The notes beneath the pieces are model-generated. The model was not told where the DNA came from. It was given only the letters and a program-made list of their open reading frames with translations, and ran no database searches. Positions 35,217 through 43,271 of a DNA stretch of 64,000 bases are shown piece after piece; position 1 is the first letter of the stretch; the number at the start of each line of letters is the position of its first letter. Position numbers and translations under genes: made by a program. The stretch lies in assembly GCA_045612485.1 (NCBI GenBank), contig JAZKZE010000084.1:1-64000 (forward strand). The letters run 5' to 3'. Source of the DNA: RGIG5327 sp045612485 (GTDB lineage: Bacteria; Verrucomicrobiota; Lentisphaeria; Victivallales; UBA1829).

Positions 35217-35356
35217 AAAACGCTTCTCCAAAACTGCAATAAGTACAAATCCATGAAAAAAGTAATATACACCTGCGGAAAAAGTTGTCAATGGCTGAAA
35301 AATTGAAAAAGAGAAAAAAATATTGCTCTGAAAAGGAGTTGGAGAGGGTTTATTTC

Positions 35357-35385
35357 TTGACATTATTTCCCTGAAGTGGTATATT
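35357..35385 (+). promoter_or_regulatory. tyrS promoter
   Basis: TTGACA (35357-35362), 17-bp spacer, TATATT (35380-35385): a near-consensus promoter. The 5' untranslated region is about 80 nt; no T-box is recognised in it. Confidence 0.8.
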
Positions 35386-35474
35386 ACTTATCTGAAAACA
35401 ACGGAAACTACTGTGTTATCTGTTTCCGGTATAACATAAAATCCGGCAGTATGCCAAAAAGGAAAGACGTAAAA

Positions 35475-36761
35475 ATGAACATCTATCGTGAATTGAAGGC
35501 CCGCGGCTTTATCTATCAGGAAACTGACAGTAACGCCATTGAAAACAAACTGACAAATACCCGGGTCACATTTTACGTAGGCTTCGACCCCACCGGAAAC
35601 AGTCTGCATGTGGGCCATCTTCTCCCGGTGATGGCAATGCGTCTTTTGCAGAAGGCCGGTCACGTTCCGGTCGTTCTCGTCGGCGGAGCCCCCGCCCAGA
35701 TCGGAGATCCCTCCGGCAGATCCACTGCCAGAAATATGCTTACAAAAGAAACTGTGGCGGAAAATGCCCAGTGTCTGAAAAATCAGCTTGCCAGATTCAT
35801 CACCATGGAAAACGGTCAGGCTCATTTTGTAAACAACAATGACTGGTTCAAAGATCTTTACCTTCTGGATTTTCTCAGGGACATCGGCAGCCGTTTTTCT
35901 GTAAACAGGATGCTTTCCCAGGAATCAGTGAAGCAGAGATTGGAAAACGGGCTTTCCTTCCTGGAATTTTCCTACTCTCTGTTGCAGGGATATGACTTCT
36001 ATTACCTCAACAAGACTCTCGGCTGTACTATGGAATTCGGCGGTCAGGATCAGTGGGGCAATATGGTTGCCGGTACAGAACTCATCCGCAGAATGTCCGA
36101 TGAAAAAACAGAAGTACACTGCCTTACCATTCCTCTTCTTATGAATCCTGCAACCGGTCAGAAATTCGGTAAATCCATCGGCGGTACCAGCGTCTGGCTG
36201 GATCCCGCCCGGACGACAGTCTTTGATTACTACCAGTTCTGGAGAAACTGTGATGACAGCATGATCGCCGACCTGATAAAGAAATTTGCTCTGGATATTC
36301 CGGTGGAAGAAGCGGATGCCCTTGTAAATTCCGGCAATATCAACCGGGCAAAAGAGATCCTTGCTTATGAGGCGACCCGTCTTGCCCACGGCGATGAGGA
36401 AGCGGCGAAAGCCTATATCCAGGCAGGTCTCAAATTCGGTTTTGCCGATCCGGAAAACAAGATCCCCACAACAAGCAGTATTGCAAAGATCTCTGCGGCA
36501 AGTACACAAGTGGAACTTCCCACGGCAAAAATTTCTGCCTCTCTCTTTGAAGGGGAAGGCGTGGGTCTTGCCAAACTTATCGTGGAAGCAGGTCTTGCAA
36601 AATCCACTTCTGATGCAAGAAGACTTGTTCAGGGCAATGCCGTTTCCATCGATGATGTGAAAGCCAACGATGTAAACAAACGTTATCTTGCCGGGGAACT
36701 GCCCGGTAAATTCATCCTGAAGACCGGGAAAAAGAACTTCAAACAAATCGTGATCGAATAA
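35475..36761 (+). CDS. tyrS: tyrosyl-tRNA synthetase
   Basis: A 428-residue class I synthetase charging tRNA-Tyr. DPTGNSLHVGHLLP contains the HIGH-equivalent HVGH. EFGGQDQWGN is the tyrosine/tRNA-binding signature, and KFGKS corresponds to KMSKS. A C-terminal S4 RNA-binding domain is present (AGLAKSTSDARRLVQGNAV). The start at 35475 follows AAGGAAAG. Strong promoter upstream. The serine hydrolase gene starts 18 nt after the stop, so it may share this transcript. Confidence 0.95.
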   Translation: MNIYRELKARGFIYQETDSNAIENKLTNTRVTFYVGFDPTGNSLHVGHLLPVMAMRLLQKAGHVPVVLVGGAPAQIGDPSGRSTARNMLTKETVAENAQCLKNQLARFITMENGQAHFVNNNDWFKDLYLLDFLRDIGSRFSVNRMLSQESVKQRLENGLSFLEFSYSLLQGYDFYYLNKTLGCTMEFGGQDQWGNMVAGTELIRRMSDEKTEVHCLTIPLLMNPATGQKFGKSIGGTSVWLDPARTTVFDYYQFWRNCDDSMIADLIKKFALDIPVEEADALVNSGNINRAKEILAYEATRLAHGDEEAAKAYIQAGLKFGFADPENKIPTTSSIAKISAASTQVELPTAKISASLFEGEGVGLAKLIVEAGLAKSTSDARRLVQGNAVSIDDVKANDVNKRYLAGELPGKFILKTGKKNFKQIVIE

Positions 36762-36779
36762 ACGAAAGGGTTCTGTCCA

Positions 36780-37856
36780 GTGATCGAAAAATTACAGAAA
36801 GTCCTTGATGAACATGTAAAAAACAATCTGGAATGCGGTTGTCAGCTTACCGTTTATAAAAACGGGGAACTTCTCTGTAATCTTTGTTCCGGGTTCCTTG
36901 ACAGAACAAAAAAAGTCAAAGTGACCCCCCAAACGCTTTTCCCTGTATTTTCCGCAGGGAAAAGCGTTCTTACGACCTTATGCCATATTCTTGTAAAAGA
37001 AAAACTTTTTTCCTATGAGGATAAAGTATGTGATCACTGGCAGGAATTTGCGCAAAACGGTAAAGAAAATATCACCGTAAGAAATATCCTTTCCCACCGC
37101 GCGGCATTATGGACGTTTCCGGCGGAATTCCCTTATGAGGATTATTACTGCTGGCAAAAGGCATCTGTGGAATTGGAAAAATCCCCCTTGTTGGGAACAG
37201 TCGGCGGTTTCCATGAATATCACGCTTATACCTACGGGACGCTGTTGGGGCGTTTTCTGGAAAAAGCGGCAAAAAAAGATCTGCAAAGTTTGCTGACGGA
37301 AAAGATCCTTGCACCACTATCCCTTGAAAATGATTTTTTCTGGGGGGCGAAAAATAAGGACTGGAAATTGGGAAAAGAGATAGCCAGGATCGTACCCTAT
37401 CAGGATGAAAAAGGCAAAGATGTGGATTCCGAATGGTTGAAGATCAATAGAGAAAACCTTCTTCTGGACGGACTGAACCCCTCCACCAATACTTTATGCA
37501 ATGCTCATGCACTGGCCAAAATCCATGCTTCCTTACTGGAAAAGGGTGTAGATGATATTCATTTGCTTACAGAAAAAGATCTGGAAGAACCATTGAAAAT
37601 ACAGCGGAATCCCCTTTATCCTGTACAGAAAACAGATTGGGATAAATTCGGTCTGGGGTATGTATTATGCGGACCGGAAGAACCATGGAACCGGATGTTC
37701 GGACAGGCGGGAGCTTGCGGGAGTGAAGGGTTTGCGGATAGAAAAACCGGTATAGCGGCAGGGTTGACAAGGAATCAGCTTCTTGCCTCTGATCCGGATT
37801 ATCCTTTACGCAATGCGATCTCAAAAATTCTGGATATTCCGGAAAGGATCTGGTAA
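36780..37856 (+). CDS. class C beta-lactamase-related serine hydrolase
   Basis: A 358-residue protein of the beta-lactamase/DD-peptidase/esterase fold. FSAGKSVL supplies the S-x-x-K pair. HAYTYGTLLG provides the Tyr-x-Asn-like second motif with glycine in place of Asn. A C-terminal GQAGACGSEGFAD segment replaces the KTG region, as in EstB-like relatives. No signal peptide, so a cytoplasmic esterase is more likely than a drug-resistance enzyme. Start is GTG at 36780 with AAAGGG upstream. Confidence 0.75.
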   Translation: MIEKLQKVLDEHVKNNLECGCQLTVYKNGELLCNLCSGFLDRTKKVKVTPQTLFPVFSAGKSVLTTLCHILVKEKLFSYEDKVCDHWQEFAQNGKENITVRNILSHRAALWTFPAEFPYEDYYCWQKASVELEKSPLLGTVGGFHEYHAYTYGTLLGRFLEKAAKKDLQSLLTEKILAPLSLENDFFWGAKNKDWKLGKEIARIVPYQDEKGKDVDSEWLKINRENLLLDGLNPSTNTLCNAHALAKIHASLLEKGVDDIHLLTEKDLEEPLKIQRNPLYPVQKTDWDKFGLGYVLCGPEEPWNRMFGQAGACGSEGFADRKTGIAAGLTRNQLLASDPDYPLRNAISKILDIPERIW

Positions 37857-37871
37857 AAAAAGGAGGAAATC

Positions 37872-39224
37872 ATGAAAAACAGAAAAGGAAAACTTATTTA
37901 CCTTACGAGACTTGTTATTGCATTTCTTTTTCTTTTCCTTCTTCTTGCCGTTTTTCTACTGCCGCAAGGGGAATGGTCTCTTCTCCTGAAGAGTCAGTAT
38001 GCCCCGGCGGCAATGAGAAGCATAGCTCTTTCGGCAACGATTTCCATTGCAACGGTCATTCTGCTTACTGTTATCACTTTTTTTGCAGGCAGATTCTATT
38101 GTTCCTTGCTCTGTCCCCTGGGCACCTGGCAGGAACTTGTCACATTTGTCCCCACAAAATGCGGTAAAGAAAAAGATTTCCGTAAAACACGCCTTCTCAT
38201 TGCCGGATCCGTATTCGGGCTTCTGGTCGTTTCCTGCAATCTGGGATTCCTTCTCTTTGATCCCTATTCTCTCTTCGGGAGGATGGTGCGCGCCTTTTCC
38301 GTTTCATCCATTGTGATCTTCCTTGTTATCACCATATTGACAGTATGGAAAAAGAGATTTTTCTGTTCCTCCGTCTGTCCGGTGGGGACACTTCTGGGGT
38401 TGTTTGCGGAAAAAGGGGTATATAAACTGCAATTCAATGAAAAGTGTGTGAAGTGCGGCAAATGTGTAAAAAACTGTCCCGCAGGGTGTATGGATACGGC
38501 GACATCTTCCATTGATAACGGAAGATGCGTGAGATGTCTGAAATGTATGAGCGTGTGTCCTGTTGAGGGGCTCTCCTTCAGCAGAAAACCTCTTCTTGGT
38601 CCGCAGGATGATTCCCGGAGAAAATTCCTTGTGGACGGCAGCATTTTTGTGGGGGGAATGATCCTTGGGAAGATCGCTTCCTCCATTGCGGCAAAATACA
38701 GTAAAAATCTTGCTCATCCGGCAACCGGGATCCTGCCACCCGGGGCTGGTTCCCTTACAGAATTTTTCAGAAAATGTACCGCCTGTCAGGCGTGTACTGC
38801 CGTCTGTCCGGAAAAAATCATTCTTCCGGCAAAAGGCGGGACGGGGCCTGTGTCACTGGATCTTTCCGGAAAAGGTGCGTGCAGATTTGATTGCAGAAAA
38901 TGTATTGAGGCGTGTCCCACAGGTGCATTGAAAGATCTCACACTTAACGGGAAACGATCCTGTAAAATAGCATTGGCAGTCCATCTTCCGCAAAACTGTA
39001 TTGCTTTTCAGGATGAGGAACAATGTGGGCTGTGTGCCGATGCCTGTCCGGTAAAGGCAATTACTTTACGGAAAAACGGCACTCCCAGACCGGTAAAGAA
39101 GGAATTATGTATCGGCTGCGGAGCGTGTCTGAAAGCGTGTCCGGCAAGTCCTGCTGCAATTAAAATAGATCCCATTCCCCGGCAGATCCTTGTTAAAAAA
39201 ATCGCTTTGAATAATGAAAAATAA
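37872..39224 (+). CDS. membrane polyferredoxin (NapH/RsxB-like 4Fe-4S protein)
   Basis: A 450-residue protein. The N-terminal half has four membrane helices with the NapH-type FYCSLLCPLGTW and FFCSSVCPVGT double CP motifs. It then has several CxxCxxCxxxCP ferredoxin motifs (CVKCGKCVKNCP, CVRCLKCMSVCP, CTACQACTAVCP, CRKCIEACP, CGLCADACP, CIGCGACLKACP). It should pass electrons between the membrane and a soluble partner. A twin-arginine-like ...SRRKFL precedes the hydrophobic segment between the cluster halves. AGGAGG precedes the ATG. Followed by a DUF1893 lipoprotein and an Fe-S aldo/keto reductase, likely one redox unit. Confidence 0.85.
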   Translation: MKNRKGKLIYLTRLVIAFLFLFLLLAVFLLPQGEWSLLLKSQYAPAAMRSIALSATISIATVILLTVITFFAGRFYCSLLCPLGTWQELVTFVPTKCGKEKDFRKTRLLIAGSVFGLLVVSCNLGFLLFDPYSLFGRMVRAFSVSSIVIFLVITILTVWKKRFFCSSVCPVGTLLGLFAEKGVYKLQFNEKCVKCGKCVKNCPAGCMDTATSSIDNGRCVRCLKCMSVCPVEGLSFSRKPLLGPQDDSRRKFLVDGSIFVGGMILGKIASSIAAKYSKNLAHPATGILPPGAGSLTEFFRKCTACQACTAVCPEKIILPAKGGTGPVSLDLSGKGACRFDCRKCIEACPTGALKDLTLNGKRSCKIALAVHLPQNCIAFQDEEQCGLCADACPVKAITLRKNGTPRPVKKELCIGCGACLKACPASPAAIKIDPIPRQILVKKIALNNEK

Positions 39225-39261
39225 CAGAATGAACCAACTTATATAAAAAGGAGTTTTTATA

Positions 39262-39768
39262 ATGAAAAAATATTTTATTTTCTCCATATTCCTTTGCCTT
39301 TGCCTCCTTCTTTCCGCCTGCTGTACCGGGAGAAAAGGTACGGAGTATGATAAAGCAAAACAGTTGATCCGGGAGGGGAAAGCAGAATGTGTCCTTCTGC
39401 GGGAGGGAAAGATCCTTCATATCGAAAAAGGAAGAGGGGTAAGTCCCCTTCTTGCCATGTCAAAAAAATATGACAGAGAAATGGCTGGCGGCGAAATCGT
39501 GGATAAAGTCATAGGACGGGCTGCGGCAGCTATTGCCATCAATGGAAAAGTAAAATATGTTCACGCTCTGATCATAAGTGAAGATGCGGTGGAATTTCTG
39601 AAAAAACATGATATTACCTGTTCCTGGGATCTGAAAGTAAAACGGATCCTCAACCGCACCCGCACAGATCTGTGTCCTCTGGAAAAGAGTGTGGAAAGGA
39701 TCCATGACCCGGTAAAGGCACAGAAAGCATTGGAAGCAAAGATAAGGCAGATGATGAAAAAAAAATGA
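39262..39768 (+). CDS. DUF1893-domain lipoprotein
   Basis: A 168-residue protein with a lipoprotein signal (hydrophobic stretch ending LLSACC; Cys at about 20). The rest matches DUF1893: CVLLREGKIL, RGVSPLLAM, a VDKVIGRAAAAIAI segment, VHALIISEDAVEFL and the C-terminal NRTRTDLCPLEK. The family is uncharacterised. Most members are cytoplasmic, so an exported lipid-anchored form beside a membrane polyferredoxin is notable. AAGGAG upstream. Confidence 0.8.
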   Translation: MKKYFIFSIFLCLCLLLSACCTGRKGTEYDKAKQLIREGKAECVLLREGKILHIEKGRGVSPLLAMSKKYDREMAGGEIVDKVIGRAAAAIAINGKVKYVHALIISEDAVEFLKKHDITCSWDLKVKRILNRTRTDLCPLEKSVERIHDPVKAQKALEAKIRQMMKKK

Positions 39769-39820
39769 GCAGTATTTTTTTCTCTCTCCAGAAAAAAATA
39801 ACAAAAATAAGGAGAAAAGT

Positions 39821-41059
39821 ATGGACAGACGGGAATTTTTAAAGACTCTGGCAGGTGTTGCTGCGTTGGCCCCCCTCGCCCACCTTTCCGCAAAAACCGG
39901 TATGGATAAAGTGCCGGAAGGGATCAGAAAATCAGGGAAAGTAGATAGAAGGAAGTATAAAGATACGGCTGTTTCCCTTCCTCTTCTGGGCTTCGGCATG
40001 ATGCGGCTCCCCCGTTTGAAAAACGGTAAGATCGATGAAAAACTTGCGGTGGAAATGGTGGATAAAGCCTTGAAAAATGGTCTCAACCACTTTGATACAG
40101 CCCATATGTATCACCGGGGGGACAGTGAAAGATTCATCGGGAAGGTATTGAGCAGATACCCCCGGGAAAGTTATACTCTTGCCAGCAAAATGCCCTGGTA
40201 CGCCAAAGATGCCGCAGGTGTGGAAAAGATCTTCAATGAACAGTTGAAACGGTGTAATACTCCCTATTTTGACTTTTATATGATCCACTCTCTGGGCAGA
40301 AAAAACTGGGCGACCGCAGAAAGATTGAAGACATACGATTTTCTCCAAAAGATGAAAAAAGAGGGGAAGATCCGGCATCTGGGCTTCTCCTTCCATGACA
40401 AGCCGGAGGTATTGGAAGAGATCGTTAAAGCAAAGAAATGGGATTTTGCCCTGATCCAGATCAATGCTCTGGATTGGAAAAATTATAAATCAAAAGAACA
40501 GTATGAGATCCTGACAAAGAACAATATTCCGGTCATGGTCATGGAACCCCTGCGGGGAGGATCCCTTACGAAACTCAATAAACATGCCACTGAGATCCTG
40601 AAGAACAAAAATAAAGATGCATCCATCGCCTCCTGGATGTTCCGCTTTGCGGGAAGTCTGCCCAATGTATTGTGTGTGCTTTCCGGTATGAGCAGAATGG
40701 AACATCTGGAAGAAAATATAAAGACTTTCACTTCTTTCAAACCTCTTACAGAAGCGGAACGCACCACACTTGCTCTTGCCATTGGAGCGTATCAGAAACG
40801 CCTTGCCGTTCCCTGTACAGCCTGCCGGTATTGTCTGCCCTGCCCCACAGGAGTCAACATTCCCGCTGTATTCACCTTTTACAATGAATACAAACTGGAT
40901 GGGGACAGAAAAGCATTTCTCAAAAAGATCAAAAATCTTCCGGCGGAAACAGGTCCGGAAGAGTGTGTGAATTGCGGAAAATGTACGAAACACTGTCCCC
41001 AGCATATCCGGATCCCGTCTGAACTCAAAAAGATCAGAGAAGATATTGCAAAGGGATAA
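39821..41059 (+). CDS. aldo/keto reductase with C-terminal 4Fe-4S domain and Tat-like signal
   Basis: A 412-residue protein. The start MDRREFLKTLAG is a twin-arginine signal; an AKR barrel follows (LGFGMMRLP, FDTAHMYHRG with the catalytic Asp/Tyr, SKMPWYAKD, IRHLGFSFHD). The C-terminal ferredoxin-like region has CTACRYCLPCP and CVNCGKCTKHCP. Such enzymes reduce carbonyls, quinones or substrates using electrons passed through the clusters; export via Tat suits a cofactor-loaded protein. GGAG precedes the ATG. It could receive electrons from the polyferredoxin encoded two genes upstream. Confidence 0.85.
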   Translation: MDRREFLKTLAGVAALAPLAHLSAKTGMDKVPEGIRKSGKVDRRKYKDTAVSLPLLGFGMMRLPRLKNGKIDEKLAVEMVDKALKNGLNHFDTAHMYHRGDSERFIGKVLSRYPRESYTLASKMPWYAKDAAGVEKIFNEQLKRCNTPYFDFYMIHSLGRKNWATAERLKTYDFLQKMKKEGKIRHLGFSFHDKPEVLEEIVKAKKWDFALIQINALDWKNYKSKEQYEILTKNNIPVMVMEPLRGGSLTKLNKHATEILKNKNKDASIASWMFRFAGSLPNVLCVLSGMSRMEHLEENIKTFTSFKPLTEAERTTLALAIGAYQKRLAVPCTACRYCLPCPTGVNIPAVFTFYNEYKLDGDRKAFLKKIKNLPAETGPEECVNCGKCTKHCPQHIRIPSELKKIREDIAKG

Positions 41060-41076
41060 ATAACGGAAAAATTTGT

Positions 41077-41961
41077 ATGGGAAAAGAAACTCTCTCTCAT
41101 TTTCTTCTGGAACTTCTGGAGAAAAACGGAGTCCCGGAAAGTTCCTGGGACTACTATTCCCATACAATGGAATTATCCGGCTTTTTCCAGCCGGATAATA
41201 TTTTTATATGGAAAAAAGGTATTGCCGATTATACGGACGGGGTGAAACAGCATCACCGTTATGTGATAAAGTATCTTCTTTCCGGAAAAAGTTCCTGTTA
41301 TCTGGATGATCATAATCTCACCCTGAATGCAGGGGAATTTTTTATTATTTTCCCCTATCAGCGTCATAATGAACTGCCGCCTTCTGCGAATGAAAACTGG
41401 GAAATACTCTATATCAATTTCATGGAATCCGCAGGAAGCGAATTTTCCATTCTGCCCCTGAAAAACCGGGTATTCACCCCTGATGAAACAGAACAGGAAC
41501 TTATAAAAAAACTTTGTACCAGCTGTATAAGCAAAGAAGATACAGGAAAAACCGATGCAAGAATGGCTCTTGCCTGGCTGATAGCAAGATTGATGAGCAA
41601 AGCGGAAAATAAAGTATTATCCACGCCGAAACATACCAATTTGGCAGATGAGATCACTGAATATATCTCCCGCAATCTGGATAAAAAACTTACGATCGCC
41701 CATCTTTGCAGCAAATTCAATATCAGTGCCACTACCTTACGCAGAATCTTTGCCGCCCAGCCGGATAATTCCGGCAAATATACCTCCCCGGGAGCTTTTA
41801 TCCGGCACCTGAAACTTTTACGCAGTGCCGAATGGCTGTTGTCCGGCAAAAACACCCTGAAAGAGATTGCCGCCTTCTGCGGATATTCCGATCAGTTTGC
41901 CTTCAGCAGAGCCTTCAAAAAAATCAATGGTTTTTCCCCCAGCAAATTGAGAAAAAAATAA
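41077..41961 (+). CDS. AraC-family transcriptional regulator
   Basis: A 294-residue regulator. The N-terminal cupin (HHRYVIKYLLSGKSSCYLDD, LNAGEFFIIFPYQRHNELP) would bind an effector, probably a sugar. The C-terminal ~100 residues have two helix-turn-helix units (LTIAHLCSKFNISATTLRRIF; LKEIAAFCGYSDQFAFSRAFKK), the AraC signature ending NGFSPSKLRKK. It begins 17 nt after the Fe-S reductase, with a weak site. Targets are unknown; the reductase operon or the downstream LamG/GH42 locus are candidates. Confidence 0.88.
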   Translation: MGKETLSHFLLELLEKNGVPESSWDYYSHTMELSGFFQPDNIFIWKKGIADYTDGVKQHHRYVIKYLLSGKSSCYLDDHNLTLNAGEFFIIFPYQRHNELPPSANENWEILYINFMESAGSEFSILPLKNRVFTPDETEQELIKKLCTSCISKEDTGKTDARMALAWLIARLMSKAENKVLSTPKHTNLADEITEYISRNLDKKLTIAHLCSKFNISATTLRRIFAAQPDNSGKYTSPGAFIRHLKLLRSAEWLLSGKNTLKEIAAFCGYSDQFAFSRAFKKINGFSPSKLRKK

Positions 41962-42199
41962 TTCTCTGTTGTTATTTTTCATTTTTTCCGTGAAAATGAT
42001 GTTTCTTTGATAAAAAAATATAGTTATGGTACTTTCTGACATATTTAAGGCGTTTTCTGCTATTGCATTTTTATGATAACAGAGTAAAATTATATAATAT
42101 GATAAGGGAAAAGAAATATCAAAGGCTTTTCCAATCTCTGAAAAATATAAAAAACAGTTTGGAAAAATAGAAAGATAGAATAAAAAGAAGGAGGAAAAG

Positions 42200-43186
42200 A
42201 TGATGGCTCATTACACAAAGAAAGATTTTTCCGTTCAGGCAGGAAGCAAATTTTCCCATACCTGTGGGTATGGGAACCGGATCCGGTTCACCCTTATCGA
42301 ATTATTGGTGAGTGTTACTTGTCAAATAGGTGTTTTACCGTTGTATTGCCTCAAAAAAATTCATAAAAACTGCGCATCCTTACGCCCGTCAGGGCGCACT
42401 TCACGTTTGTCGCAGGCAAACTCTTCACACCTTCACATCTTCACTCAATCAGCGTTCACGCTGATTGAACTTTTGGTGGTTATTGCCATCATTGCCATTC
42501 TTGCGGCAATGCTTCTTCCGGCATTGAACCGGGCAAGGGAAACCGCCGAAGCCGTTTCCTGCAAAAACAATCAGAAACAGCTTGGGCTTGTCCTCCAGTA
42601 TTATCAGGATTCCAGTAAGGGCTGGGTCATGCAGAGCAACAGTAACAGTGTGGTCATCAAAAATCACTGGGTCCCCTTTCATCTTGCCCGTACTACAGGG
42701 CTGGAATTCAACGGCTACCTGGATAAAAGACTGAAAGCCTACGGCTGCCCCTCCCCGAAATATACCATTGACAGCGTAGGGTATCTCGCCCATATTCTTT
42801 ATGGTACAAGAATGATCACAAGCGGTACCGGAGTAACTTGGATCAAAGTCTTTGAAGAAGACCAATACAGAGGGTATTATGTGAATCTTGAGCGTTATAT
42901 CAACAGTCTCACCTCCCCTTACAAGGCCTCCCCCTCCCAGTTCCATTTCTTTGGAGATACAGTAACAAATACTGTTACAAAAAGAGCTGTTCTGCAATCA
43001 GCAAACTATTATACATACGACCAGAGCAATTATCTTGCAGCCGGCATTGTCCATACCCGTCACGGCAAAGCTGCCAATCTCTGGTTCGTTGACGGTCATG
43101 TGGAAGGGCTGACTCCCGCTGTATTCAAGAAAAATTGTTACAGGATCAATGTTTACCGTACAAAAGACGGTACTTACATCAAATAA
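42200..43186 (+). CDS. prepilin-type protein with duplicated N-terminal signature
   Basis: A 328-residue member of the DUF1559/SBP_bac_10-like prepilin family abundant in Planctomycetes and Lentisphaerae. The canonical class III signal ([16 protein letters not shown]) begins at residue 86, and the C terminus has the H-x9-DG motif ([14 protein letters not shown]). A second incomplete copy, FTLIELLV, begins at residue 30. The 56 residues between the copies are encoded by a 168-nt hairpin-containing segment with unusual composition. The N-terminal leader would thus be ~85 residues, far longer than normal. Translation from AGGAGG plus ATGATG is well supported. The mature protein is probably assembled by a type II/IV-like system. 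Confidence 0.8.
   Translation: MMAHYTKKDFSVQAGSKFSHTCGYGNRIRFTLIELLVSVTCQIGVLPLYCLKKIHKNCASLRPSGRTSRLSQANSSHLHIFTQSAFTLIELLVVIAIIAILAAMLLPALNRARETAEAVSCKNNQKQLGLVLQYYQDSSKGWVMQSNSNSVVIKNHWVPFHLARTTGLEFNGYLDKRLKAYGCPSPKYTIDSVGYLAHILYGTRMITSGTGVTWIKVFEEDQYRGYYVNLERYINSLTSPYKASPSQFHFFGDTVTNTVTKRAVLQSANYYTYDQSNYLAAGIVHTRHGKAANLWFVDGHVEGLTPAVFKKNCYRINVYRTKDGTYIK
42287..42468 (+). repeat. intragenic insertion element duplicating the prepilin signature
   Basis: Similar sequence encoding FTLIELLV occurs at 42287 and 42455, exactly 168 nt apart. The intervening DNA has two perfect hairpins: CGCCC-GTCA-GGGCG at 42383-42396 and a 10-bp stem at 42445-42468 with loop TTCA. It has short TTCAC repeats and stays in frame. 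This looks like a small repeated element inserted in many related genes rather than prepilin coding sequence. Confidence 0.6.
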
Positions 43187-43202
43187 GATATTCCCGCTCT
43201 TT

Positions 43203-43236
43203 TTATCCGGTTGGTCTTCTGCCGGATAATTTTTAT
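43203..43236 (+). terminator. terminator after the prepilin gene
   Basis: An 8-bp TTATCCGG/CCGGATAA stem, 11-nt loop and a T-rich tail ending near 43236. It separates the prepilin from the large secreted protein. Confidence 0.75.
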
Positions 43237-43271
43237 ACAGACAAAATCATAATATAATATAAGGAAAAAAA

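Noticed and set aside
35386..35474. Tyrosine T-box leader upstream of tyrS
   Set aside because: The leader is only about 80 nt and shows neither the specifier loop nor the conserved T-box sequence.
36780..37856. Beta-lactamase antibiotic-resistance gene
   Set aside because: No signal peptide, and the second and third active-site motifs differ from true class C enzymes; an esterase role is more likely.
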